Both the position numbers and the translations under genes were made by a program. DNA of 51,928 bases from Clostridium sp. LS (GTDB lineage: Bacteria > Bacillota > Clostridia > Clostridiales > Clostridiaceae), in the NCBI RefSeq assembly GCF_002760435.1, contig NZ_AUUU01000071.1, forward strand, positions 1 to 51,928, in the 5' to 3' direction. Below are positions 1 to 9,320 of the stretch, one piece after another (within the stretch, counting starts at the first letter, position 1; each line of letters begins with the position of its first letter). Under the pieces are notes generated by a model. The model was not told where the DNA came from. It saw only the letters and a program-made list of their open reading frames with translations, and searched no databases.

Positions 1-3000
1 TCAACAGTATAGAAATATCTATTTAATTTAGAGTCTACTTCGGAATCTGCAATATCAGCCGCAACAACCTCATACCCTCTGGCAAATCTAGAAATTACAT
101 TATAATCTTTATCAGTCTCAACTAAAACATTATCCTTATGGAAAATAAATTTAGTTAATTTTTCATTTTCTTCAATTTCAACTCTTAAACCTTCAGCATC
201 ATATCTGCTAATTAAAGTGTTACCTTCCTTAGTTATAGCCTTAACCTGCTGATTAAGAGTATTGTACTCAAAGATGTTATTTCCAGTTGAAGTCCCTTCT
301 TTAATTGTATTTCCTTGATTATCATAAGTAAAGTAGTTTATTCCATTTTTATTGTGCATTTCCCTTATTTGGTTCTTTATATTATAAACATATTTTTCAG
401 TAATGTCATTTGTAGTTTTAGTTAATCTGTTACCTACCTTATCATAAGTGAAGCTTTCGCATCGATCGTCATAGCTAGCTTCTTTTAGCCTATTCATTGA
501 ATCATAAGTATAGAAATTCTTATGCTTTGAACTTACTTTTTGAAGTCTGTTTCCATTTAAGTCATAAGCATAGTTATAATCTACTAAAACTTCACCATTT
601 GATGTTATTGTTACTAAGCTTTGTACATTGCCATCACCATCATAAGTATAATCTGTTTTTAGACCATTTCCTAAGCTTACTGATTTTATATTGTCATTCT
701 TATAATAATCGTAGGTTGCTAAGGTATTTTCATTATCATCTTGAATTAACTTTACTCTGTTAGTTTCATCATAGTTATAAATACTGCTCTTTCCGGTGAT
801 ATCTTTTATAGTTTTTATATTGTTATTTTTATCATAAGTGTATCTTAAAAGAGTTCTTCCAGAAGCACTTTTTGATTCCAATAATCCTTCAATATTATAA
901 GAATACTCATACTGCATATTCCATGTATATGCACTTCTTAAAGTTCCATCTGGATTGTAGTTGAATCTTTGGCTTATTACTTGTAACTTATTTTTATTTG
1001 GGTCTTCAGCTATTTCTATTTTGGACGTGCTTTGCTCTAGACCTCTTTCTTGTTTTTCTTTTTTCTCTTTTTCCCTTTCAGTAAAGCTTCTTCTTCGATG
1101 TCCCTGGCTTAATGGAGTGAATACTGAACCTTCTTCGATCCTTTTTTTAGCTGCTTCTACAGCTTTAATTCTGGCTTCTTCTATGGCCTTGATTCTATCT
1201 TCCTCAGCCTTCTTTGCTTCTAAGGCTATAGCTTCTTCATCGACTTGATAAGCCTTTACTGAAACTATATTTCTATCTAGATTATAACTTCTATCTACAT
1301 GGTTTTTATTCCTATCAATGTGTTTTGTTAAGTTACCTTCATTATCATAATAGAAATATTCACTGTTTCCTTCCTGGTCTTTTATTTCACACACTTGTCC
1401 TAAGCTGTTGTAGATGTATTCAATAGTTCCACCATTGGCATCTGTTGTACTAGTTATATTTCCTGCATAATCATAAGTATATTTCTCAACTCCGCCTTCC
1501 GGTGTTGTTATTTGAATTATTCTTCCCCAATCGTCTAGTACATAGCTTGTTTCATTTCCATTTCCATCAGTTATTCCTGTAATGTTTCCTCTTACATCAT
1601 ACTTATAGCTTTGAGCTGCTTTGTTTTCTTTTCTTGAGTTTGGAGTAATAACCTCTTTTATTTGTCCAAGGAGAGTATAAGTGTATTCTACTTTATTGTT
1701 TTCCCCATCTACTCTAGTTTTAAGATTTCCTTTAGGATCATAGGTATTTTTAGTTATGGTTTCTCCTAAAGCATTTTTAACTTCTACAACTTGTCCTTTT
1801 ACATTATAAGTATAAGTTGTTCCAACTCCATCATCTGCGCCTTCATCATACTGCTCTGGAAGTACTTGTTTTATTATCCTGTCATTTTTATCATAGAATA
1901 ACCTTGTTGTATTTCCCAAGAAGTTTATAAAATGTGTAAGCCTATTCTGTGCATCATAAACATAAGTTTTCTGCTTTTTATCCTCTCTAAAATCTAACCT
2001 GCCAAACAGCCTCTCATTTTCTTTTTTCTTTTCATATCTCTCGGACCAATGGACTCTATAATCATTTTCACTTATATATTTGCTGCTTATAAGCTTTGCT
2101 TCTTCTCCAGAATATTCACTTATGCTTGTTATATTATTAGCTTTATCATACTTATAAACATAGCTTCTGAAGATTCCATTAGTTTCATCTTTTTCATGCT
2201 GCTCTATTAGTCTGTCTGTTTTATCATAAACTCTTCCAATTTCAAAGCCTTTTGGAGTTACTATTTTTGTTATATTTCCGTTTTTATCATATTCGTAATT
2301 AGTTATTGCCCAAACATTTTTTCCTTTTGCTTCTAGGGATACAAATATTCCATTTATTTCTTCTTTCTTTTGTATTAGGTTTCCAACCTTATCATAAATA
2401 TAATGAATTGCTTTTGTAGTTCCATCATTAATTTTAAAACTTTCAAAAGTTTTATTATTTAGACAGTCATATTTGTATCTTGCTTTTGCTCCATACTTAT
2501 CCTTAACTTCAACAAGTCTGTTTCCTTCATCGTATTCAAAGTAAATTTCATGATAATTGTTACAGATGCCTTTTTCAGATACCGCTCCTGTTCCGTGCTT
2601 TTCTAATGTTTTATTGCTGTTTTTATCATATATATAGCAGGTTAAGTTATATTTAATATTTCCATAGAAATCTTTTTCTACAGGTACTCTCTTTTCGATT
2701 AAGTTTCCTAATAAATCATATTTAAAAAGAGTAGCATTTCCTTCATTATCTATTTCTTTTATTATGTTTCCATGAAGGTCGTATTCAAAAGTCTTCTCTA
2801 CAATTCCTTCTTCATTTATTATAGAATTTAACCTGTTCATTGAATCATAAGTATAGCTGTAACCTAAGCCGTCATCTGTTTCTTCCTGGTAATATTCTGG
2901 ACTTATATGCTTTATTACATTTCCATTTGCATCATAGAAAAATCTTTCAATTCCTCCATCTGGATAAATAGTTTTTATTTTTCTATTATCCTTATCATAA

Positions 3001-6000
3001 ACATATTCTACTCCAATTCCATCATAAGTTTCATCACTATAGTAATTGGGATTTATTCCTTTTATTATATTTCCTTCGCTGTCTCTAATACTCTTTTCAA
3101 CAATTCCAAGTGGATTTTTTATACTTATAAGTCTATCCATATGATCATAGGTATATCTATAGCCTTCCTCTGAAATACTTCCATCAGAGCAGGCATTTGG
3201 TGTATAAAGGCTTATTAGATTTCCCATGTTATCATAATTTTTAATTGTTATATTTCCATTGGCATCTTTTATTTTGGCAACAAAATTCAAATGATTATAT
3301 GCAAATTCTATTACTCCATAATCTGTTTTTATTTCAGTGTTTCTGCCTACTTTATCATAAGTGTATTCATAAATATAATTACTGCTTGTAATTACTCTTA
3401 CAGGATCCTTTCCTTTCTTTCCTTCTAAGTCGCTAATGTTTTCATATTCATATTTTAATGTGTTTTTATTACCATCAGTTTTGCTTAAAATTCTTCCATA
3501 GGAATCATATGTGTAACTTTCAGTTTTCCAATTTCCAACTGAAATCTTTGTTTTCGTACTCTTTAAATTATCTGAGCTATCATAATCATAGATAATTTCT
3601 TTTCCTTCATTATCTGTTTCTTTAATTAAGTTCCCTTTTTCATCGTATGTGTATTCTGTAATCAGCCCGTTTGGCATGGCTTCCTTAAGCAAATTACCAA
3701 ACTCATCATAAACCTTGTGGGTTTCAAAGCCATTTCTATCTTTTATATAAACCTTGTTTTGATAAGCATCATATTTGTATTCTTCTGTAGTTCCATCTTC
3801 ATAGAATAAATGTGTTATTAATCCATCTTTATTAAACCTTGTTTTTTCTGTTCTTTGACTCTTTGTATAATAAAAAGTTACTTCTTTTTCTGAATCGTCA
3901 TAAGTTATTTTGCAGGAATCATCATTTGGGAAGTCTTGACGTATTACCCTTCCTCTTTTATCAAAGAAGTTTTTAGTATAAGTGTTTCCATTTTGATCTG
4001 TTATACTGCTTATATATCCTTTTTCATCATAGGTATACCTTGTTATTCCTTTGTCTACATGAATAACATCTGTTAAATAATTTCCTGCATATTTATATTG
4101 AACAGTCCTGTCCAAATCATCCTTTATTTCAATTACTTTTTCATCTTTATAGGTGAAAAATAACTTATAATTTGAGAAGGTGGTTATTGTTTCAATGTTT
4201 TCCCTAATATAGGTTACTGAAAGCTTATTGTTGTTTTTATCAGTAATATCAATTAGTTTACCTAATTTGTTATATCTATAAACTTTTTTCTCTGTAGAAA
4301 CTTTAAATATCCAATAACCTTCCTTATTTACTAATGAATAAATTTTTGCCCCGCCTTTATCATTTATCCATTCATCATTAATTCGATCAAAGGTTTCAAT
4401 ATGACCATCGCTGCAAAGTACATTTATTTTCTCCTCATGAAATTCCAAACAAGTTTCAAAGCTAGCTGTCCAGCCACGACCAAGTAATCCTACCCTGCTA
4501 TTTACTGATTCATATTTTCTTTCTATTTTGAACTCTTCAGTAATATCTGGAAGAACCATATCAGTTGCTGGAATATATAGACTTCCTGTTGCTCCATCTA
4601 CAGGGTCAGAAAAACATAGTTTATTTCCAATATATTTTTTTATAAAAGTGCCTGTAAAGTTTGCATCCCCAGTAGTAGCTAATTGACTGCCCATATCTAA
4701 AGCTACATCTGAAGCTAATCTAATTTTTCCTAAAGTTTTACAGGAAAGCTTTTCTGCTTCCTCTAATTTCTTAAATTTATTCATTACACCTATATTTACA
4801 TTTGACATTGACGCGGACATAATTGCTGACTCTATATAATCTGAAAGATTTCCATCTATTTTTCCATCGTCAGCATAATCAGCTATTAAGTTAATTGCAA
4901 CATCTCCACCTGCATCAGATCCCATTTTTAGTAATACTTCTGTAGCTGTTCCACCTGTACCTATAGCTACTACTACACTTGATATAAGCACTGATCCATA
5001 CTTTACAATATTATATAAGGTTTCATTTCCACCACATACGGTATCCCGCATAAAATTATAGGATTTCGAATAATCTCCACTCCGGGCCTTAGTATAATTA
5101 GAGCTGCCTTCTGCCAATTCTGATCCACCTACTAATGCGGCAGTGACACCGACTCCTATAGCTGCTAAAGCTAAACCTCCTGTAAAAACTGTTGCTGCAA
5201 CCACTACTGCTGCAACACCTATGGCTAATGCTATTGCTCCAAAGCCCATCTTTTGCTTAGCAGCATCAATCTTTTGTTCCTCCATAGCTTTTGCCTGATC
5301 GTTTATTTTTTCTATTTGTTCTGCATCTCCATCATTTCTATGAGCTATTTCATCAGGCAGCTCTGCAGGATCTTTTATGGTCCCTTCATACTTAATTGTA
5401 GCTGCTTTTAGAAAGGTTTCATCTACCATTTGAACTCCAATGGAACCTTTAGCCACTTCTATTTTACTTTTAGCTGAAAGCTGTATATTTTGAGGTCTTA
5501 ATGGGGGAGAATCTCCTTCAGCCTCTCTCATTCCAAGCTGTAAATTTTCACTAGCAGTAAAATTTATATTTTGACCTACAAGAGAGACATTCCCACTTTG
5601 AGCTAAGGTTAGACATACAGTTCTGCTATCATCTGCTGCAAAGCTCATATCACTTGGAGTCAACTTCATTTCACTTCCTGTGGTATTTGAAAAGGACTTA
5701 TTATCTGGATTTTGTGTTCTTCCTGCATATTTTGCCTCTGAACCTTGTGCTCTTACTGCATGGACTGCAATTGCATCTTTTTCGTCATTAGTTGGAAAAT
5801 ATATATGCACCTTACTTTCCTTTTCTGGCATGCAATACCATGCACTGCTTTCTATGGCATAGGTAAAGTATTTCTGATTTTCATATACTTCATACTCTGG
5901 GTCTATTTCAAAGTGTACACTCATGGTATTTCCTTTTACATCTTTGACAGTAGCAGGTATACTCATTCCAAAAATATTATGATTTACTTTATAGGTACTT

Positions 6001-6827
6001 CTAAGACCTCTTTGAATTCCCAATGTATATATTGTTCTAATTTCTTCCTTATAAACTTCCGTATGAATTTTTTCTACTACACATTTTACTTTATTAAAGG
6101 TTACTTGCTCACCAAGCTTTAATTTCTTTGAACTTACAATATCCCAGGTTGTATATTCCTGAAGGTAATTATCTTCAATGCCTAGAGCTTCACGCTTATT
6201 AAAGTTATCAATATCTTTTACAACTTCATAATCTTCTAACTCTATTTCCTTTTGGTTATCAATTTTAGGTATTCCAAAGTGAAATCTTCCATATTCTTCT
6301 GTACATTCTGAAAGTAACACTCCATTAAAATGACTTGCAATTCTCTTTAAAAACTCCCATTCTGTTTCTTCGTATTGGAGTATAAATCCCCCTATAGTTT
6401 GCCCATTTGTTAGATTATCAGTAAAAGCTTTATTGCTATATGGTTTTAAAACCATTTGAATAACTTCTTGGTAAGTCATATCTAAATTGCAGAAGGTTCT
6501 GCTGTTTTTCTTTATATCAAAATCCTTTGTATAAGAAATACACTGAATTTTCATAATATGAAGTTCGCCCTCATAGAACATGGTAACGCTATTAATTTTT
6601 CCTACAAATAATTTCATTTCTTCATTAGTATCTTCATCGATCCTAATTACAGTTACTTTTTCTTCACTAACATTTTTGTTTATACATTCAAATATTTTGC
6701 CTTCTTCTATTAATAGCTTTAATTCTAGAGCAGCGTGATCATTAATATGCTCAATTATATTAATATCTTCTACTTGAACGGCATCATAGGGAGTTTCAAT
6801 TTTTAAACCTTTATATGTTAGTACCAT
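1..6827 (-). CDS. VgrG-Rhs fusion effector, 3' end beyond the window
   Basis: The frame is open from an ATG at 6827 (AGGAGG upstream) to the left edge, giving at least 2275 codons without a stop. Residues 1 to about 430 are VgrG-like: they contain the segment EWEFLKRIASHFN near residue 155 and the OB-fold segment with WYCMPE and VHIYFPTNDEKDAIAV around 325-360 that also occurs in the other spikes here. A strongly hydrophobic stretch lies at about 526-570. A DUF6531-type Rhs entry motif, DPVDGATGSLYIP, lies near residue 740, followed by dozens of YD repeats of the form YDxxGNxxxxxD. A charged Ala/Glu/Lys helix interrupts the repeats at about 1857-1930. Rhs repeats are known to build a cocoon around a C-terminal toxin; that toxin is outside the window. 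The gene follows a DUF4280 tip protein by 41 bp. The VgrG and Rhs calls are secure; delivery by the upstream sheath and tube is inferred. Confidence 0.92.
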   Translation of the reverse strand, partial: MVLTYKGLKIETPYDAVQVEDINIIEHINDHAALELKLLIEEGKIFECINKNVSEEKVTVIRIDEDTNEEMKLFVGKINSVTMFYEGELHIMKIQCISYTKDFDIKKNSRTFCNLDMTYQEVIQMVLKPYSNKAFTDNLTNGQTIGGFILQYEETEWEFLKRIASHFNGVLLSECTEEYGRFHFGIPKIDNQKEIELEDYEVVKDIDNFNKREALGIEDNYLQEYTTWDIVSSKKLKLGEQVTFNKVKCVVEKIHTEVYKEEIRTIYTLGIQRGLRSTYKVNHNIFGMSIPATVKDVKGNTMSVHFEIDPEYEVYENQKYFTYAIESSAWYCMPEKESKVHIYFPTNDEKDAIAVHAVRAQGSEAKYAGRTQNPDNKSFSNTTGSEMKLTPSDMSFAADDSRTVCLTLAQSGNVSLVGQNINFTASENLQLGMREAEGDSPPLRPQNIQLSAKSKIEVAKGSIGVQMVDETFLKAATIKYEGTIKDPAELPDEIAHRNDGDAEQIEKINDQAKAMEEQKIDAAKQKMGFGAIALAIGVAAVVVAATVFTGGLALAAIGVGVTAALVGGSELAEGSSNYTKARSGDYSKSYNFMRDTVCGGNETLYNIVKYGSVLISSVVVAIGTGGTATEVLLKMGSDAGGDVAINLIADYADDGKIDGNLSDYIESAIMSASMSNVNIGVMNKFKKLEEAEKLSCKTLGKIRLASDVALDMGSQLATTGDANFTGTFIKKYIGNKLCFSDPVDGATGSLYIPATDMVLPDITEEFKIERKYESVNSRVGLLGRGWTASFETCLEFHEEKINVLCSDGHIETFDRINDEWINDKGGAKIYSLVNKEGYWIFKVSTEKKVYRYNKLGKLIDITDKNNNKLSVTYIRENIETITTFSNYKLFFTYKDEKVIEIKDDLDRTVQYKYAGNYLTDVIHVDKGITRYTYDEKGYISSITDQNGNTYTKNFFDKRGRVIRQDFPNDDSCKITYDDSEKEVTFYYTKSQRTEKTRFNKDGLITHLFYEDGTTEEYKYDAYQNKVYIKDRNGFETHKVYDEFGNLLKEAMPNGLITEYTYDEKGNLIKETDNEGKEIIYDYDSSDNLKSTKTKISVGNWKTESYTYDSYGRILSKTDGNKNTLKYEYENISDLEGKKGKDPVRVITSSNYIYEYTYDKVGRNTEIKTDYGVIEFAYNHLNFVAKIKDANGNITIKNYDNMGNLISLYTPNACSDGSISEEGYRYTYDHMDRLISIKNPLGIVEKSIRDSEGNIIKGINPNYYSDETYDGIGVEYVYDKDNRKIKTIYPDGGIERFFYDANGNVIKHISPEYYQEETDDGLGYSYTYDSMNRLNSIINEEGIVEKTFEYDLHGNIIKEIDNEGNATLFKYDLLGNLIEKRVPVEKDFYGNIKYNLTCYIYDKNSNKTLEKHGTGAVSEKGICNNYHEIYFEYDEGNRLVEVKDKYGAKARYKYDCLNNKTFESFKINDGTTKAIHYIYDKVGNLIQKKEEINGIFVSLEAKGKNVWAITNYEYDKNGNITKIVTPKGFEIGRVYDKTDRLIEQHEKDETNGIFRSYVYKYDKANNITSISEYSGEEAKLISSKYISENDYRVHWSERYEKKKENERLFGRLDFREDKKQKTYVYDAQNRLTHFINFLGNTTRLFYDKNDRIIKQVLPEQYDEGADDGVGTTYTYNVKGQVVEVKNALGETITKNTYDPKGNLKTRVDGENNKVEYTYTLLGQIKEVITPNSRKENKAAQSYKYDVRGNITGITDGNGNETSYVLDDWGRIIQITTPEGGVEKYTYDYAGNITSTTDANGGTIEYIYNSLGQVCEIKDQEGNSEYFYYDNEGNLTKHIDRNKNHVDRSYNLDRNIVSVKAYQVDEEAIALEAKKAEEDRIKAIEEARIKAVEAAKKRIEEGSVFTPLSQGHRRRSFTEREKEKKEKQERGLEQSTSKIEIAEDPNKNKLQVISQRFNYNPDGTLRSAYTWNMQYEYSYNIEGLLESKSASGRTLLRYTYDKNNNIKTIKDITGKSSIYNYDETNRVKLIQDDNENTLATYDYYKNDNIKSVSLGNGLKTDYTYDGDGNVQSLVTITSNGEVLVDYNYAYDLNGNRLQKVSSKHKNFYTYDSMNRLKEASYDDRCESFTYDKVGNRLTKTTNDITEKYVYNIKNQIREMHNKNGINYFTYDNQGNTIKEGTSTGNNIFEYNTLNQQVKAITKEGNTLISRYDAEGLRVEIEENEKLTKFIFHKDNVLVETDKDYNVISRFARGYEVVAADIADSEVDSKLNRYFYTV

Positions 6828-6868
6828 GCAATTCCTCCTTTTCTCTTATTAAATTTCAAATAAAATTC

Positions 6869-7642
6869 TTATTCCTTTTGACCGCTTGTATATAAGGTGA
6901 TTTTTCCTCCATATGAGCAGTGAAGTGTACACTTTCCAAGTAATGCTGGCTTTCCATCTACAAGAACATCTTCTTTTCCATCTATCCAATCAGTAGCTAT
7001 TTGCGGATCACATACTCCCACACATTGTGCTAATAAATCTTTTCCCACTTCTTCAGATGGTTTTTTAGAAAAGAAATCCATAACTTTTTCTGTAAAACTT
7101 TTAGGCCTGTTATTAACTTCCTCAATTATTTTTTTAGCTGCTGCCTGCACACTCGGATTACCAGGACTATTACATATTCCAAAGCTTCTTACGTTTATAT
7201 TTGGCTTACTATCCCCCACATTTAGCTGTGCAATTCCATGTATAAATTCTCCATGGCTTACAGGAACGACAACATAACTTTCATGAAGTGCGCAAGTACA
7301 TACAATAGCTGCCGTATGTACAATATAGCTTTTTTTAAGTTGTTCAAGCCTTTCCTGTTCTGCTTCCTTTGCTTTTTCTTCTTCTTCTGCCTTCCTCTCT
7401 GCTTCTGCCTGTTTTTCTTCTTCCGCTCTCTTTTCTTCAGCTTTTTTTGCTGCTTTCTCCTGAGGAGATAACTTAAGCCAATCTATTTCATTGTTAAAAT
7501 CTCTTTTAAGAAAACCGCCAACCCTTTCTGCCATTGAAGCTGTTTGCTTTACTGCATTTACTGTATCACTTACCCCTTTTTCAGCCTCATTTATTGCCGT
7601 TCCAGCTATAACTCCATATTTCTCTTCATTTTCACTTGCCAT
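6869..7642 (-). CDS. DUF4280 PAAR-like spike-tip protein with charged N-terminal helix
   Basis: This 257-residue protein ends in a DUF4280 domain (about 105-257). The visible motifs are the Cys-rich TAAIVCTCAL, FGICNSPGNP, the DWIDGKEDVLVDGKPAL segment and the terminal CSYGGKITLYTSGQ. DUF4280 proteins are treated as PAAR-like caps that sharpen VgrG spikes. The first 100 residues are unusual: an amphipathic start, then a run of Glu/Lys/Ala-rich coiled coil at about 60-103. The paralogue at 23530-23970 lacks this extension. The gene starts one base after the preceding stop and lies directly before the VgrG-Rhs gene, so it probably caps that effector. The N-terminal helix could dock to the adaptor or the Rhs shell; that is a guess. 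Confidence 0.85.
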   Translation of the reverse strand: MASENEEKYGVIAGTAINEAEKGVSDTVNAVKQTASMAERVGGFLKRDFNNEIDWLKLSPQEKAAKKAEEKRAEEEKQAEAERKAEEEEKAKEAEQERLEQLKKSYIVHTAAIVCTCALHESYVVVPVSHGEFIHGIAQLNVGDSKPNINVRSFGICNSPGNPSVQAAAKKIIEEVNNRPKSFTEKVMDFFSKKPSEEVGKDLLAQCVGVCDPQIATDWIDGKEDVLVDGKPALLGKCTLHCSYGGKITLYTSGQKE

Positions 7643-7643
7643 G

Positions 7644-8168
7644 CTATTCCACCTCTACCTCCTCAAATTTAACTCCAACAAATAAATCTCTCTTTAACAT
7701 GCTTTCAACTACATCTAAGGAAACAATAAAATAGTAATCTACACCTGCTTTTATTTGAAATATATTGTAATCTCCTATTTTCCCAGAATCTAAAACTATC
7801 TTATCTACCCATCCATTTTTAAAGTAGGTAGTCTTATTACTTAATACGTCTAATAGCTCAGGAAGAACTAATCTATATACTTTTTGTGTTTTGAGCTTTA
7901 AATTTGAAAATACAGCAATTTTATAAATTATTGTATTTTCATATAGATTAAAAATTTTATGAAGTTCATCTGAAACAAGTAAAACTGGTGCTTGAATAAG
8001 ATCAGGATAAATACTATTCTCATTTCCTTTTACAAGAACATTTGTAGAATCCTTATATTTATCTTCATCTTCCTTTAATAAAGTCATCTTCTGGCTATTA
8101 TTAAAGCCTTCTATTTCAATTGCATTTTCAAGATTTCTATCCTGCTTTAATATAAAGTACTTCATCAT
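7644..8168 (-). CDS. DUF1629/Imm11-like protein of the spike module
   Basis: A 174-residue soluble protein that opens with KYFILKQDRN and ends with SLDVVESMLKRDLFVGVKFEEVEVE-like text (key residues D, V, ESML, R). It is clearly paralogous to the protein at 24018-24542, which has YFLLKQDERY and RLDVAESLLRR at the same places. The pattern resembles the DUF1629/Imm11 type of small proteins found beside polymorphic toxins; the family name is tentative. Its ATG overlaps the stop of the pentapeptide gene (ATGATG across GAATGATG), which implies translational coupling. It occurs in the same slot of both spike modules, between adaptor and DUF4280 tip, so a loading or assembly role is as plausible as immunity. 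Confidence 0.7.
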   Translation of the reverse strand: MMKYFILKQDRNLENAIEIEGFNNSQKMTLLKEDEDKYKDSTNVLVKGNENSIYPDLIQAPVLLVSDELHKIFNLYENTIIYKIAVFSNLKLKTQKVYRLVLPELLDVLSNKTTYFKNGWVDKIVLDSGKIGDYNIFQIKAGVDYYFIVSLDVVESMLKRDLFVGVKFEEVEVE

Positions 8169-9265
8169 TCCTTCCCTCCATCTATGTATATAGTTTGAAG
8201 CTGCCTAGAGGATAAATGAATAAATGGTATATCCTTTTCGCTGAACACTGCATCTTCTACATCTGCTCCTTCAAAGGATACGTTTTTAAATTTAGCATTT
8301 GTAAAAATAGCTTTTTTTAAGTTTGTCCCCTTAAAATCCACATACCTAAGCTCTGATTTTTCAAAATTTACTCCAAGACAATCTGCATTGCTGAAATCTG
8401 AATCTTCAATTACAGCATTTTCAAAAGAACTTCCCATAAGTTTTGAATTCTCAAATTTGCAATCCTTAATATAGGTAGCTTTAAACTGCCCTCTTACTAT
8501 GCTGCTTTCTGAAAAATCTATCTTCTTAAGCCTGCTTTCTTTAAAATTAATAAATAGCATATTTTCTTTTGTAAACTCACCATTTTCTAAGGTACTGTTT
8601 TTCCACACGGTATATACGAAAGGAAGTTTTTCTTTTGGACTCTTTTTTAATTGTAAAAGCTCCTTTATATCCTTTTTCCTATTATCCATTGCAAACAGTG
8701 TTTCACTTTTCCCTTGATATTCACTCCATTTTATAATGTAGAAATTTTCTATAGAACTTTCTTCCATGAATTTTTCTTCATCTATATTCCAAAACCAATT
8801 TCTAACGTGAGCAGCCATTTCTTTATAACACTCTACTGCTAAGTTAAAAATTATTTTTTGGATATCATAGTTATTTACCTTACCCATGTAAATCTTCTTT
8901 TCTTTAATGAGCTTTTGTTTAAGCTCTATGAAAGCTTCAAATAGAAATTTAAAATCTATTTCCTCATATATTGAAGTTTTATCTAAATACCATAGGGAAT
9001 TGTACCCATGAACAAATATTTTATAACTTTCATTTAAGATATTTATTCTAAGAATTTCAAATTGAAAAACTGCTATTTTATATCCCTCATTTATTTCCTG
9101 AAGATTTTTAGCTCTTTTTATTAATCTTTCTATACCTTCGATTATCAAGGCTTTTGTCTTTTCTTGATTTTCTCTAAAATTTTCTTCAAATTTCAACTTA
9201 TATTCCTCTATTAAATTTTTAGTGATTTTTTCATTAAATTCTACTAATGCTTCTTGTCTATTCAT
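8165..9265 (-). CDS. Helical adaptor fused to pentapeptide repeats
   Basis: A protein of 366 residues. The first 200 residues are helical and match the stand-alone protein at 24604-25227: both have a R-N/S-x-L-N/E core, a W(Y/F)LDK motif, a DIxxI motif and an aromatic-rich R-N-W/F-F end. Residues about 230-345 are pentapeptide repeats of the A(D/N)LxF type, for example FENSKLMGSSFENAVIEDSD and FSNADCLGVNFEKSELRYVD. Such repeats fold into a right-handed beta helix. In other type VI loci pentapeptide and adaptor proteins sit between VgrG and effector; the same position here (after a VgrG, before DUF1629-like and DUF4280 genes) suggests a loading adaptor. The ATG at 9265 follows GGAAGG at a somewhat long spacing. 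Confidence 0.8.
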   Translation of the reverse strand: MNRQEALVEFNEKITKNLIEEYKLKFEENFRENQEKTKALIIEGIERLIKRAKNLQEINEGYKIAVFQFEILRINILNESYKIFVHGYNSLWYLDKTSIYEEIDFKFLFEAFIELKQKLIKEKKIYMGKVNNYDIQKIIFNLAVECYKEMAAHVRNWFWNIDEEKFMEESSIENFYIIKWSEYQGKSETLFAMDNRKKDIKELLQLKKSPKEKLPFVYTVWKNSTLENGEFTKENMLFINFKESRLKKIDFSESSIVRGQFKATYIKDCKFENSKLMGSSFENAVIEDSDFSNADCLGVNFEKSELRYVDFKGTNLKKAIFTNAKFKNVSFEGADVEDAVFSEKDIPFIHLSSRQLQTIYIDGGKE

Positions 9266-9320
9266 AATAACTATCCTTCCTTTATTAATAGGAATTATAT
9301 TTTCTCTTAGCCTAAAGCTT

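Noticed and set aside
1..4200. Regularly repeated DNA that could suggest a repeat array or CRISPR
   Set aside because: Spacing is irregular and the repeats are diverged YD codons in frame; they are protein repeats.
497..6122. Several plus-strand ORFs of 60-125 codons opposite the VgrG-Rhs gene
   Set aside because: They are antisense to a continuous 2275-codon frame with clear YD repeats and VgrG motifs.
7644..8168. Calling the DUF1629-like proteins immunity proteins
   Set aside because: They precede the effector, occur in the same slot in both modules, and effectors differ while they remain similar; an assembly role is at least as likely.
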